A stretch of 29,413 nt of DNA, taken from positions 1 through 29,413 of the forward strand of contig JBEKCQ010000111.1 in assembly GCA_050014795.1 (NCBI GenBank), given 5' to 3'. This DNA is from JALHUF01 sp050014795 (lineage in GTDB: Bacteria; Acidobacteriota; Terriglobia; UBA7540). Under the pieces are notes generated by a model. The model saw only the letters and a program-made list of their open reading frames with translations, did not search any database and had not been told where the DNA came from. This document shows, piece by piece, positions 15,587 through 23,975 of the stretch. Both the position numbers and the translations under genes were made by a program. Every line of letters begins with the position of its first letter. Within the stretch, counting starts at the first letter, position 1.

Positions 15587-16894
15587 TTATTCCCCAGAGA
15601 GCCGCACGTTGAGTGTGTTTTCCCCCCGTGCCGATTTCTTGCGTAACCTTTCCAGTCGCCGCACGAAACGCTCGAAACGCGAACGGGGCGCTGAACTCTT
15701 GCGCAAGCGTTCGAGGGCGATCGAAGTGAACTCGAGTGCGGTCGCAGCATCGCCCCGCCGATGCTCATGATGAATGGCCAGTTCCTCCAGCGCCTTGATG
15801 GCGAAGGGCGCTTCGCGGCGTGCGAGCTCATTCCAGAGTACAACGGCCAGGTCATGCTGCCGCTGCCGCTTGTGCTGGGCCGCCAACTGCCAGAGCGCCT
15901 GGGCTTCGACACATTCCGGGAGGCCTTTGGCCAACGCCTGCTGGCAGGTCGCCACCGACCGTTCCGTGGCTCGGGCCCGCTCGAGCATCCGGCTCAGGCT
16001 GAACAGGTCCAAGCTCGAAGTCACCGTCCGGTGGTCGGTGTCCCCGAGTATTCGGGCCAGTTCCACAACCAACGCGGCGAGCGTCAGGACATCGAGCGCG
16101 TTGTGGTAGAACACGGGCTGAAGTCCCTGCGCATTCCCGGTGCGCAGATAGTCGAAGTAGATTTCTGGAATCTCCGACCCCGCGACGTCGCCCTCGCGAG
16201 CAATTCCTAGGATCGCGCCCTCTAGATCTGTCAGCTTGCAGCTTTCCAGCCGCAGTCGCCACAAGCGGCGGGCGGGATGCAGCGCGTCCAGATGCATCAT
16301 GCGACTGAAGGGAGACTTCATCCGTGCCAGGGCGTAACGGGTTTCGAGCAGAGGAATGTCAAACGTTTTGCCATTGAACGTCACTACTCCCTGGAAACTC
16401 TGCAGGGCCTCGGCCAGCGCTGCCAGCGCGGCCTTTTCCTCGGGATAGTCGCGGAGGAAAAACTGCCGGACCACAAACTGCGAGCCCTCGACCGCACCGA
16501 TTCCAATGAGGAACGCGCAGGTGCCCGTGCCGCCTGCCAGGCCCGTGGTTTCCGTGTCGAGGTACACCAGTTGCGCCGGCTCGGGCAGGACGGTGCTCTC
16601 CAGAAGCAGGTTCAGCGGGGTGAGGTCGGCCGTTGCCAGATCGCCAATCCGGTACTTTCCGTAAGGCCGGCCAAAGGGCAGCGCTTGCCGCGCTAGAAAG
16701 AACTCGCCCCAGGCGTTCTTCTCGACTTGCCCGTCAACGTACTCCTCAATGCCTTTCGGCGCGCGCTGGGCAGGCAGCTTCTTGCGAGCTGGCTCCAGCC
16801 GCCGCAGGTATTCAAGCTGGCGCTCCAGCTCCTGGTCGCGTGTCGTCCGCTCGGCCGCTTTCTTCAATTGGCAGAGTTTTTCTTCAAGGTTCAT
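15587..16894 (-). CDS. mrfB: MrfB/YprB-like RNase H-fold exonuclease with TPR-like C-terminus
   Basis: This 435-residue protein has a DnaQ-like 3'-5' exonuclease domain. Exo I is YLDTETTGL with Asp113 and Glu115, Exo II is VTFNGKTFDI with Asp179, and Exo III is YHNALDVLTLAAL with Asp268. The C-terminal 150 residues are helical and TPR-like (ERSVATCQQALAKG, AIKALEELAIHHEHR). In Bacillus subtilis the matching pair YprB/YprA (MrfB/MrfA) repairs mitomycin-C lesions independently of UvrABC. The helicase gene lies 45 nt upstream in the same order, which supports the assignment. ATG 16894 starts the homology; a frame 7 codons longer lies in a word-like repeat. Substrate specificity in this organism is inferred. 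Confidence 0.88.
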   Translation of the reverse strand: MNLEEKLCQLKKAAERTTRDQELERQLEYLRRLEPARKKLPAQRAPKGIEEYVDGQVEKNAWGEFFLARQALPFGRPYGKYRIGDLATADLTPLNLLLESTVLPEPAQLVYLDTETTGLAGGTGTCAFLIGIGAVEGSQFVVRQFFLRDYPEEKAALAALAEALQSFQGVVTFNGKTFDIPLLETRYALARMKSPFSRMMHLDALHPARRLWRLRLESCKLTDLEGAILGIAREGDVAGSEIPEIYFDYLRTGNAQGLQPVFYHNALDVLTLAALVVELARILGDTDHRTVTSSLDLFSLSRMLERARATERSVATCQQALAKGLPECVEAQALWQLAAQHKRQRQHDLAVVLWNELARREAPFAIKALEELAIHHEHRRGDAATALEFTSIALERLRKSSAPRSRFERFVRRLERLRKKSARGENTLNVRLSGE

Positions 16895-16939
16895 TATCAG
16901 TCGCCAACAACCCACTAGTTAGCCGCCGGGGGCAACGGG

Positions 16940-19339
16940 CTACGAACAAAGGGGCACGGATAGCTTCTTCAAGAGTGCGAGTGCAACTTCCTTCCCTTTT
17001 TCCCCGATCTCCCCCGCCGGGCCCACGCAGGATGGGCAGCCTACGGGGCAGGGGCAGTTCGCTATCAGTTTATAGGTATTTTCGAGCAGCGTCTCGCTCA
17101 GGCGAAAGAGCGGCTCGCTGAATCCGATGCCCCCGGGGTACTTGTCATAAAGATAGATGTTGGGTTCAAAGAGGTTCGCTAACCGTACACGCTGCCCGGC
17201 AGGGGCGGGTCGCGGGCCCGTCCCTACGTCGGCTTCCTGCGAGGCGTTCTCTCCTACCGCCACGCCCAGATCCCGCGCGTCGCACATCACCAGCAGCGTG
17301 GCGATGGCCTGGAGAGCGTTGCCCAGTCCCATGACGCCGTCGAGCCGGGCGCCGCGGTCGTAGGGTAGTTCCTCGAGCATCTCTCGTGGCAGAGTGAGCC
17401 AGTACGCTGTGGTGTGCATTTCCTGCTCGGGGAGTGATAGTTCGCCCGAGCCCACGTTCTCCATGGTGTGAAACTTGATCTTCTTGAAGCCGACCACCTG
17501 CGTGTTGACTTGCACCTCGCCGTGATTCTTGCGCGCAGGGCCGGCGGGCACCGTGGCGAAAGCCTCAAGGATCTTTATTTTCGTGTAATCGATAGCGTCC
17601 GTGAAATAGTCGCTATCGCACCGGCGGACATAGGCCTTGCGGTTCTCATAGTCCAGGCGCTCCACTTGGTACTGCTCGCCGTCCTGCATGTAGATAGCCT
17701 TCTCGTGGACGGTGGTAAGAGCGCTCGAGAAATCCACTTCGCCGATGATCTGTGACTCTTCGGTGTCATCCACTATGACGAAGTTGTCGGAGGAAATCGA
17801 CCGCAAGCTGATGGCGTCGGCGGGATAGCTTTCCGAAACCCAATGCCAGCCGTCGCTGGTGTGGTGGAGGAAGCCGACATCTTGCAGGTGCTGGCAGAGA
17901 GTCTTCAAATCGAGCGCGCCGAACTTCTCATCCTCGCGCAAGGGTAGCTCGAACGCGGCGCACTTCAGATGATTGAGCAGGATGAGGAGATTGTCAGGAT
18001 TCACGTAACCATGTTCAGGTGAGCGCCCGAAGAAGTAGTCGGGGTTCTGGACCATGAACTGGTCGAGCGGCGCACTCGAGGCCACTAGCACCGCGGCTGA
18101 GGTCCCTCGCCGCCGGCCGGCACGGCCGGCGCGTTGCCAGGTGGAAGCAATCGTCCCCGGATAACCTGCGAGCACCGCCACATCGAGCGAGCCGATATCG
18201 ATTCCGAGTTCGAGCGCATTCGTGGCCACCACGCCGAGCAAGCGGCCCTCGCGCAAGTCGCGTTCGATCGCGCGCCGTTCGCGCGGCAGGTAGCCGCCGC
18301 GATAGCCGCGGACCGCCTCCGGCCCGAGGGGAATCTTGGCAAAGTCCTCTTTCAGATAGGTCACCAGGATTTCCGTCGCCAGGCGGCTGTTGGCGAAGAC
18401 GATGCTTTGCAGCCCGCGACCCAGGAACGTGCGCGCCACGCGCCGCGTCTCATTCAAGTACGACCGCCGGATGCCCAGTTGCGGATTCACCACCGGCGGG
18501 TTGTAGAACACAAAGTACTTCTCGGCGGCGGGCGCGCCGTTATCCTCGAGCAGCGTGACGTTCTCTTCCACGATCCGCGTAGCGAGTTCGGCGGGATTGG
18601 CAATGGTCGCGGAGGCGCAGATAAACTGGGGCTCGCGGCCGTAGAAACGCGCCACGCGCTTCAGCCGGCGCAAGACGTTCGCTAAGTGGCTGCCAAAGAC
18701 GCCGCGGTAGTAGTGCAGCTCGTCGATCACCACGTAGCGCAGGTTTTCGAACAATCGCTCCCACTTGGTATGGTGCGGCAAGATGCCGGTGTGGAGCATG
18801 TCGGGGTTGGTGATGACCAGGTTGCCGCGGGCGCGGATGGCTTTGCGCGCGTCCTGCGGCGTGTCGCCGTCGTAGGTGAAGGTGCGGATCTCGTCGCCCA
18901 GCTTCTCCGTCCAGCGGTTCAACTCCGCCAACTGGTCCTGCGCCAGCGCTTTGGTGGGGAAGAGGTACATCGCGCGCGCCTCGGGGTCTTCGAGCAGCGC
19001 GCTCAGGATGGGCAAGTTGTAGCAAAGCGTTTTCCCCGAGGCCGTGGGCGTGACGACGACAAAATTCTTGCCGTCGCGCGCCAGTTCGCAAGCCACCGCC
19101 TGATGCGAGTAGAGGCTCTCGATACCCCGCGCGCGCAGGATCTCCACCAAGCGCGCGGGCAGGAATTCGGGAAACGCCACCAGCCGCGCCTCGCGGGCCG
19201 GGAAGTGCTTAAGCGCCGTCACCCCGCCTCGCGCTGGGAAGCCTTTGAACTTCTCACGGATCTCTTCCAGCGCTCCCTGCACGGAAGTAATACTCTGCGC
19301 GCTTGTTGTTGTCAGCGATCTGCTTTCTTGCTCTGCCAT
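16940..19339 (-). CDS. mrfA: MrfA/YprA-like DUF1998 superfamily 2 DNA helicase
   Basis: This is a 799-residue 3'-5'-type SF2 helicase. It has LYSHQ (76-80), Walker A TPTASGKT (97-104), DEAH-box variant DELH (206-209) and SAT (243-245). The second RecA domain has NALELGIDIGSLD and QRAGRAGRR. The C-terminal DUF1998/MZB region carries LVMCDARDLG and the cysteine cluster NCPCPVGCPSC, expected to bind zinc. This architecture defines the MrfA/YprA repair helicases. The next gene is the MrfB-type nuclease, so the two probably form a DNA-damage repair pair. ATG 19339 has GGAGGG just upstream; a TTG four codons earlier is less likely. Between about residues 700 and 730 a Gly/Pro-rich stretch looks like a variable insertion. 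Confidence 0.92.
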   Translation of the reverse strand: MAEQESRSLTTTSAQSITSVQGALEEIREKFKGFPARGGVTALKHFPAREARLVAFPEFLPARLVEILRARGIESLYSHQAVACELARDGKNFVVVTPTASGKTLCYNLPILSALLEDPEARAMYLFPTKALAQDQLAELNRWTEKLGDEIRTFTYDGDTPQDARKAIRARGNLVITNPDMLHTGILPHHTKWERLFENLRYVVIDELHYYRGVFGSHLANVLRRLKRVARFYGREPQFICASATIANPAELATRIVEENVTLLEDNGAPAAEKYFVFYNPPVVNPQLGIRRSYLNETRRVARTFLGRGLQSIVFANSRLATEILVTYLKEDFAKIPLGPEAVRGYRGGYLPRERRAIERDLREGRLLGVVATNALELGIDIGSLDVAVLAGYPGTIASTWQRAGRAGRRRGTSAAVLVASSAPLDQFMVQNPDYFFGRSPEHGYVNPDNLLILLNHLKCAAFELPLREDEKFGALDLKTLCQHLQDVGFLHHTSDGWHWVSESYPADAISLRSISSDNFVIVDDTEESQIIGEVDFSSALTTVHEKAIYMQDGEQYQVERLDYENRKAYVRRCDSDYFTDAIDYTKIKILEAFATVPAGPARKNHGEVQVNTQVVGFKKIKFHTMENVGSGELSLPEQEMHTTAYWLTLPREMLEELPYDRGARLDGVMGLGNALQAIATLLVMCDARDLGVAVGENASQEADVGTGPRPAPAGQRVRLANLFEPNIYLYDKYPGGIGFSEPLFRLSETLLENTYKLIANCPCPVGCPSCVGPAGEIGEKGKEVALALLKKLSVPLCS

Positions 19340-19560
19340 TTGCCCTCCCAAACCCTCAGTCCCTAACCCCTAACCCCCGTTCTCTCCCCTTCGCCTTTTC
19401 TTCGCTCATGCTAGCACAAACGGGGTGGAGCACCAAAGAGAATCCAGAAGGCAGAATTCAGAATACAGCATCCAGCATTCTGGCTTCTGACTCCTGAATT
19501 CTGCTGTGTGCTTGTCACTTCTCACTCGTCACTGGTCACTGTTCTTTCCCCCTTGTATCA
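19340..19560. repeat. Short degenerate word-like repeats upstream of the helicase gene
   Basis: No gene is seen here. The stretch is made of near-tandem short words: CCCTAACCCCTAACCCCC (19361-19378), a run of AGAATTCAGAATAC-type units, then TCACTTCTCACTCGTCACTGGTCACTG. Within it GCAGAATTCAG (19451-19461) is perfectly inverted as CTGAATTCTGC (19494-19504), giving an 11-bp stem. Similar words occur at about 720-775, 10270-10310, 16895-16940 and 29235-29262, always at gene borders. Confidence 0.55.
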
Positions 19561-19613
19561 CGCTCCGACTAGTTGTATATGGTGAACGGTGGCGCGGCGG
19601 TAATGCATTCGCC

Positions 19614-19653
19614 CGCACACATCGCCAAGAGCGCGATGTATGCGCCACCCGCG
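19614..19653 (-). repeat. REP-like palindromic element, copy B
   Basis: CGCACACATCGC (19614-19625) and GCGATGTATGCG (19633-19644) form a 12-bp stem with one G-T pair and a 7-nt loop, followed by CCACCCGCG. The 40-nt unit matches the reverse complement of 29279-29318 at 38 positions. It lies just upstream of the secreted gene starting at 19671. Confidence 0.65.
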
Positions 19654-19670
19654 GCTCCTGGGGGGTGAAA

Positions 19671-20391
19671 ATGCTCAAGCCAATATCCCTAATCTTGGCT
19701 GTCCTTTTTTCCTGTTCTCTTGCTGATGCCAAAAAGAAAAGCCCTCCGAGCCTCCCCGAATTTCCAGAGATAACAGCCCGCGGCCGAATGCTGGCTGAAT
19801 ACTTGGCGGCCGCCGCGCACGCCAAGGAAGCGATTAAGGTGATGGCCCCGGCACGCGGGAGTGTGACTCACTACATCGCGCAGAAGGGAGACTCGGGATG
19901 GGTCGTAGCCTTTGGTCGGTACAGCGACAAAGGGGATCAATTCTTGGTCGTTTACGAGGCAACCCAGGGGGCTCTGCGCAGCCAAAGCATTGGACACGGC
20001 CTTCGGAGACTTTCAGGGCGAGAAGTGTCCCTACGTATCGGCCGTGCTCCCGGCTGAGTCGAATCAAATGTATGTGTATATTCTCCCGGCTCAAACCTCG
20101 GCGGGAGTTTACCCCCTCGGGGGCGATGTCCGTTATCTGGTCTCGTCTGATGGTTCCAAGATCGTCGAAAAGCGACAACTCCACAAGTCCATCCTTGAGC
20201 TCGGGCCAGGGGCGACTCCCCCGAAAGGCGAACAGATAGCTGGATTTCACACCCACGTCCTTAGCGATGTTCCGGAAGATACTGACGTGGCTTACGTGCT
20301 GAGGAGGAGGCCGTCCGTATCGGAGTTCATAGGAACTAAAGGTGCACTCTACGTGGTTTTGGAGGACGGGACGATCGTGCGGACGAAATAA
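19671..20391 (+). pseudogene. Secreted protein with possible JAB/MPN-like end, frameshifted
   Basis: The ATG at 19671 has a GGGGTG site and encodes a Sec signal (LILAVLFSCSLADA) and a secreted domain (ARGRMLAEYLAAAAHA, HYIAQKGDSGWVVAFGRYS, FLVVYEATQ). After the G5 run at 19967-19971 this frame degenerates. A different frame continues as AAKALDTAFGDF, VLPAESNQMYVYILPAQT, GVYPLGGDVRYLVS and AGFHTHVLSDVPEDTDVAYVL, and runs to a TAA at 20389-20391. The two halves together read like one protein of about 240 residues broken by a one-base gain or two-base loss, possibly with a larger deletion. The HTH followed by spaced acidic residues hints at a JAB/MPN-like fold, but that is a guess. Translated alone, the first frame would end at 20057 with an unrelated tail. 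Confidence 0.65.
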
Positions 20392-20406
20392 ACGGCAGCG
20401 GGGTCG

Positions 20407-20438
20407 CGCGGAGTTGATCCTTAGCTCCGCGAGTCTTT
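20407..20438 (+). terminator. Intrinsic terminator candidate between convergent genes
   Basis: CGCGGAG (20407-20413) pairs with CTCCGCG (20425-20431) across an 11-nt loop that can close by two more pairs. AGTCTTTAT follows. It sits 16 nt after the stop of the frameshifted secreted gene and before the end of the opposing gene. Confidence 0.5.
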
Positions 20439-20458
20439 ATCCTGGCTGCGCTACCTGC

Positions 20459-20929
20459 TCAAAACGGGTGATACTGCGCGCTGGATTCGTACACGGTCAT
20501 GCCGTGTCCGGTTTGGAGGTTGGTGAGGGTCACGGCGTAGAGCCGCCCTTTGTCGAACGAGGCATCGAGTTTGTGTCGCGTGCCGATCCAGATCAAATGC
20601 TGCCCGCCTTGAGAATCGGTCATGCTCTGGTCCGGCGCGCCCAGTTCCTGTTGCACGTCGCCGACCGCGGGCGTGATGCGGAGCCTTTGCGGGTGCACGC
20701 GCCGCAGTCCGTCCACCGTGGGCACTTCGATCTCCTCGCCCGCTCTCTCGACGACCGTCGATTGGAGGAAGGATTCGATCTTCTGCTCCCGCCGGGCGAG
20801 TTGCGCCGCAGCCCTTTCCTGCTGGATTCTCGGCCAGCCGAGCGTGAGCCAGAGAATCACCCCCGCGATGATCGCCACCTGGATGACGATCGTCCTGGTC
20901 CGCACGCTGCCGAAGCCCCATCGCGCCAT
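20459..20929 (-). CDS. Small membrane-anchored protein of unknown function (copy 1)
   Basis: This 156-residue protein has one N-terminal membrane helix (TIVIQVAIIAGVILWLTLGW, residues 13-32), a charged helical stretch (IQQERAAAQLARREQKIESFLQS) and a compact C-terminal domain. The features EIEVPTVDG, RLRITPAVGDVQ, LGAPDQSM and HLIWIGTRHKLDASFDKGRLYAVTL suggest an SmpA/BamE-like or similar small beta-alpha fold outside the membrane, though I cannot name the family. ATG 20929 (MARWGFG) is chosen because the second copy at 28735-29205 agrees from exactly this codon while upstream sequence diverges. The two proteins match at 143 of 156 residues. It converges with the frameshifted secreted gene. 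Confidence 0.75.
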   Translation of the reverse strand: MARWGFGSVRTRTIVIQVAIIAGVILWLTLGWPRIQQERAAAQLARREQKIESFLQSTVVERAGEEIEVPTVDGLRRVHPQRLRITPAVGDVQQELGAPDQSMTDSQGGQHLIWIGTRHKLDASFDKGRLYAVTLTNLQTGHGMTVYESSAQYHPF

Positions 20930-21277
20930 GACGTGCCTTCCTCCTCTCGCGCCAGACGGCATTCTACCCGCAATGGGCAGTGATCAGTAGCGGCGAGCTT
21001 GCCTCGCCACCCTGGCCGCTGACTGACGTGTGGTGGCCGATACCACCACTGGGTCACCTTTGATGGCCTTCAGCAACGAAGGTTGACACGGCAGGGCTCA
21101 CTCTGTGGACTTTGTCAGAGACACCGCGTAACGCATTCGAAACGGGTTTGCTTTCGGGCGAACGATGAATTAATCTGCCACCCTTCGTTGACCTGGAGCG
21201 CCCATTTGGTGGGTGAAGATATCGGGCCGGGCAAATCCCACGTTTAACCCGCCTTGCGTGCGGCATATCGGTTCAAC
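20930..21277. promoter_or_regulatory. Divergent intergenic region with two hairpins before the glutamate synthase-like operon
   Basis: No gene is seen in these 348 nt. GGCGAG (20992-20997) faces CTCGCC (21003-21008). GTGGTGG (21030-21036) faces CCACCAC (21043-21049) around a 6-nt loop. Neither has a T-tract. Promoters for both flanking genes should lie here, but I could not identify convincing -35/-10 pairs. Confidence 0.35.
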
Positions 21278-22666
21278 ATGTACCAGCGCTATCACCTTCG
21301 CACGAGTCTCGCACCCGAAATCGCACCCTTCCCGAACCGCACTCGGGTGAAAGTAAAAAGGCCTGGCTTGGCCGCACATCTGGTCGAAGAGCTGATTCGC
21401 TATCGGCGGAACCCGGAAGTTGCCCTGAGTCGGCCCTGCGTATACGGGGTCTTCTCAGGACCGGTAGGGGGATTCGCGCCCCGGAACGACTCGTGTGTGG
21501 GATGCCTGCGCTGCACGATTGAGTATCCCGACATGGTGCAGGTCTATCCCAATCCCGAACACCAGCATCTGGGTGACTCGTACTTTACGCCCGAGCACGT
21601 TGACACGCTTTGCTACGAAGCACGAACCGGGAGGATACCCGTAAAAGGCGCCGGCTACCGGGGCCCGTTCGGTGGCGAAGGCTGGAACGGAATGTGGACG
21701 GACATGTCGGAGATCGTGCGTCCGACGCGCGACGGCATCCACGGGCGAGAGTTCATCTCGACCGCCGTGGATATCGGTCAGAAGCCGCCCTTCCTTACGT
21801 TCTATGAGCAGGGGGCAGCGACGGGGGAAAGCGTACGGACTTTTTCCCTTCCCATTCCAGTTCTGTTCGATGTCCCGCCCGCCTCGGTGCTATCACCCAC
21901 ATTCATACAAATTCTTCTGGCCGCCGCCCAAGAGGCAGAAACGTTGCTCGTTTTGCCGGTTCGCATACTCCAGAGATTCAGAATCCAGGGGCCTCAAATC
22001 GTCCCACTTGTCGGCCACGAGGATGCAGACGCACTCACGGAACTCCGCTTCGTGCCGCCAATGATAGAACTTGATGGCTGGAATGAAGCACTCCTTCGGG
22101 AAGTTCGGACGCGCTTCGCCGAGAACACGATCTGCTTGCGCCACGCGCTCGTCTCCACGGAAGAACTGTTGAAACACTATCAGGCGGGGATCCGGGTGTT
22201 CCACTTGGTGGCTGATTATCACGGCCGGGGACGGGATGGGCGCTTCGTGCTGGACCTCATCCGGGAGGCGCACCGGGCCTTCGTCGAGGCCGGATGCCGG
22301 GACGCGGTGACCCTGTTGGGGAGCGGAGGGATCATCGCGGCCGAGCATCTTCCTAAAGCGATTATCTGCGGTTTGGATGCTGTCGCGCTTGACACACCGC
22401 TACTGGTGGCCCTGCAAGCAGAGTTTCTCGGTGAATGCCCCGACCGCGAAAGGAGCCGCTTCCGGCTGCCCAGACGGCTTACCGTCAACTGGGGTGTCCA
22501 GCGAGTTGAAAACCTGCTGGCTTCCTGGCGCGATCAACTTCTGGAGGTACTGGGAGCCATGGGCCTACGGGAAGTCCGCCGGCTCCGGGGCGAGATAGGC
22601 CGCGCGATGTTCCAGAGCGACTTGGAACGCGAAGCCTTCTCCGGGATCGAAGGCTATGACCACTAG
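21278..22666 (+). CDS. Glutamate synthase-related protein with CxxCxxC motif (degenerate FMN-domain type)
   Basis: This 462-residue protein is the first gene of a three-gene glutamate synthase-like set. Near the N-terminus it has CVGCLRC (Cys73, 76, 79), and position 83, where a ferredoxin CxxCxxCxxxCP motif would put the fourth Cys, is Tyr followed by Pro. Then come KGAGYRGPFGG and MWTDMSEIVRPTRDGIHGRE, phrases typical of glutamate synthase FMN-domain relatives. The C-terminal half resembles the FMN-barrel phosphate-binding end (VTLLGSGGIIAAEHLPKAI, GLDAVALDTPLL). ATG 21278 (MYQRYHLRTS) is preferred over a TTG at 21254; neither has a strong ribosome site. Its last 11 nt overlap the next gene. 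A role in electron delivery or as a regulatory barrel subunit is inferred. Confidence 0.7.
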   Translation: MYQRYHLRTSLAPEIAPFPNRTRVKVKRPGLAAHLVEELIRYRRNPEVALSRPCVYGVFSGPVGGFAPRNDSCVGCLRCTIEYPDMVQVYPNPEHQHLGDSYFTPEHVDTLCYEARTGRIPVKGAGYRGPFGGEGWNGMWTDMSEIVRPTRDGIHGREFISTAVDIGQKPPFLTFYEQGAATGESVRTFSLPIPVLFDVPPASVLSPTFIQILLAAAQEAETLLVLPVRILQRFRIQGPQIVPLVGHEDADALTELRFVPPMIELDGWNEALLREVRTRFAENTICLRHALVSTEELLKHYQAGIRVFHLVADYHGRGRDGRFVLDLIREAHRAFVEAGCRDAVTLLGSGGIIAAEHLPKAIICGLDAVALDTPLLVALQAEFLGECPDRERSRFRLPRRLTVNWGVQRVENLLASWRDQLLEVLGAMGLREVRRLRGEIGRAMFQSDLEREAFSGIEGYDH

Positions 22667-23975
22667 AAAGAAAACTGCCGAGCGGCTCGTCATCGAGAAG
22701 CACACTGCATCCTTACGCCGGGGCTTTCACTTCTGGCCTGAATTGACACAGGGCAAGCCACCGGCGCTGGGAGACTACCGCTGGACTGCGGACCTGATTC
22801 TTTCCTCCTGGCTCCAGGCCGAAACGGGAAAGCCACCCACGAATGGCCTGGAATTCCGCGTGGGCAATTCCGGCGGCGGTTTCGATGTGCTCGATTTCAA
22901 ATTCCCTGCAAAGGAGCGCTGGCTTTCGAGCGATGTAGCCATTGACCTTTCCATTCCGCTCAATCGCCGACCCTATGATCGCCACATCGAGATCCCCATC
23001 CCCTTCTATGGGGGCGGGATGTCCTTTGGCTCCATCAGCGAGCAGGTGATGTGCGCCCGCGCCAAAGCGGCCCAGGCCTGGAAGACCTTCACGTGTACTG
23101 GTGAAGGAGGATACCCGGAATCGCTCGTTGCTTATAAGGACCATGTCATCACGCAGGTTGCCACCGGCATGTTCGGGGTGAGAGAAGAGAGGATTCAGTA
23201 CGCACCGATCGTGGAGTTCAAGTATGCCCAGGGGGCCAAGCCTGGTCTGGGAGGACACCTGCTGGGTGACAAGGTGACTGCCACCGTGGCCACCATGCGC
23301 GAGTCGGTTCCCTGGGTCAGCCTCTTTTCACCCTTTCCCTTTCACAGCGTTTATTCCGTCGAGGATCACAAGAAGCACGTTGATTGGATCAAGACGATCA
23401 ATCCGGAAGCGCTTGTTTCCGTGAAGGTCTCCACGCCTACGGACATTGACATGGTAGCCGTGGGGAGCTACTACGCGGGGGCGCACATTATCCACATTGA
23501 CGGAAGTTACGGCGGTACAGGCGCGGCACCGGAAATCGCCAAGAAGACTATTGCCATGCCCATTGAGTTCGCCATCCCCAAGGTCCACCGCTACTTGCTC
23601 GCGGAGGGCATTCGACATGAGGTCGTAATGATGGCCAGCGGCGGGATACGCACGGCCTACGACATTGCCAAGGCGATCGCCTTGGGTGCGGATGGAGCCG
23701 TCCTGGGGACGACGGAGTTGGTGGCGCTGGGTTGCACACGGTGCAGCAACTGCGAGCGCGGTCGCGGATGTCCCTTTGGCCTGACCACCACGGATCCGGA
23801 ACTCTCGCAATTGGTGGAGACCGATTGGGGTGCCGAGCGGCTTAGCAAGCTGTTTCAGTCCTTCCAACTGCAGCTCGCCGATATATTGCGCCGACTCGGG
23901 CTCACGAGCATTCGCGAGCTTGTGGGCAGAACCGATTTGCTGATTTATCGTGGTTCGGCGGGAGCGCGACGATGA
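22656..23975 (+). CDS. Glutamate synthase FMN-binding/iron-sulfur subunit (GltB central domain)
   Basis: This 439-residue protein carries the glutamate synthase FMN barrel (PF01645). It has GGGMSFGSIS (119-128), HIIHIDGSYGGTGAAPEIAKK (about 277-297) and the phosphate-binding region MMASGGIRTAYDIAKAIALGADG (325-347). Four cysteines at 360, 363, 366 and 372 (CTRCSNCERGRGC) match the 3Fe-4S cluster of glutamate synthases. It should convert 2-oxoglutarate plus ammonia to glutamate at FMN, using ammonia from the amidotransferase gene that follows. The ATG at 22656 lies within the previous gene, and its own stop overlaps the next ATG by 4 nt, so the three are probably translated together. No NADPH-binding GltD-type gene is present nearby, so ferredoxin or another donor is likely. 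Confidence 0.88.
   Translation: MTTRKKTAERLVIEKHTASLRRGFHFWPELTQGKPPALGDYRWTADLILSSWLQAETGKPPTNGLEFRVGNSGGGFDVLDFKFPAKERWLSSDVAIDLSIPLNRRPYDRHIEIPIPFYGGGMSFGSISEQVMCARAKAAQAWKTFTCTGEGGYPESLVAYKDHVITQVATGMFGVREERIQYAPIVEFKYAQGAKPGLGGHLLGDKVTATVATMRESVPWVSLFSPFPFHSVYSVEDHKKHVDWIKTINPEALVSVKVSTPTDIDMVAVGSYYAGAHIIHIDGSYGGTGAAPEIAKKTIAMPIEFAIPKVHRYLLAEGIRHEVVMMASGGIRTAYDIAKAIALGADGAVLGTTELVALGCTRCSNCERGRGCPFGLTTTDPELSQLVETDWGAERLSKLFQSFQLQLADILRRLGLTSIRELVGRTDLLIYRGSAGARR

Noticed and set aside
19361..19378. Telomere-like CCCTAACCCCTAACCCCC
   Set aside because: Only two units, surrounded by other short words. It fits the word-like intergenic repeats, not a chromosome end.
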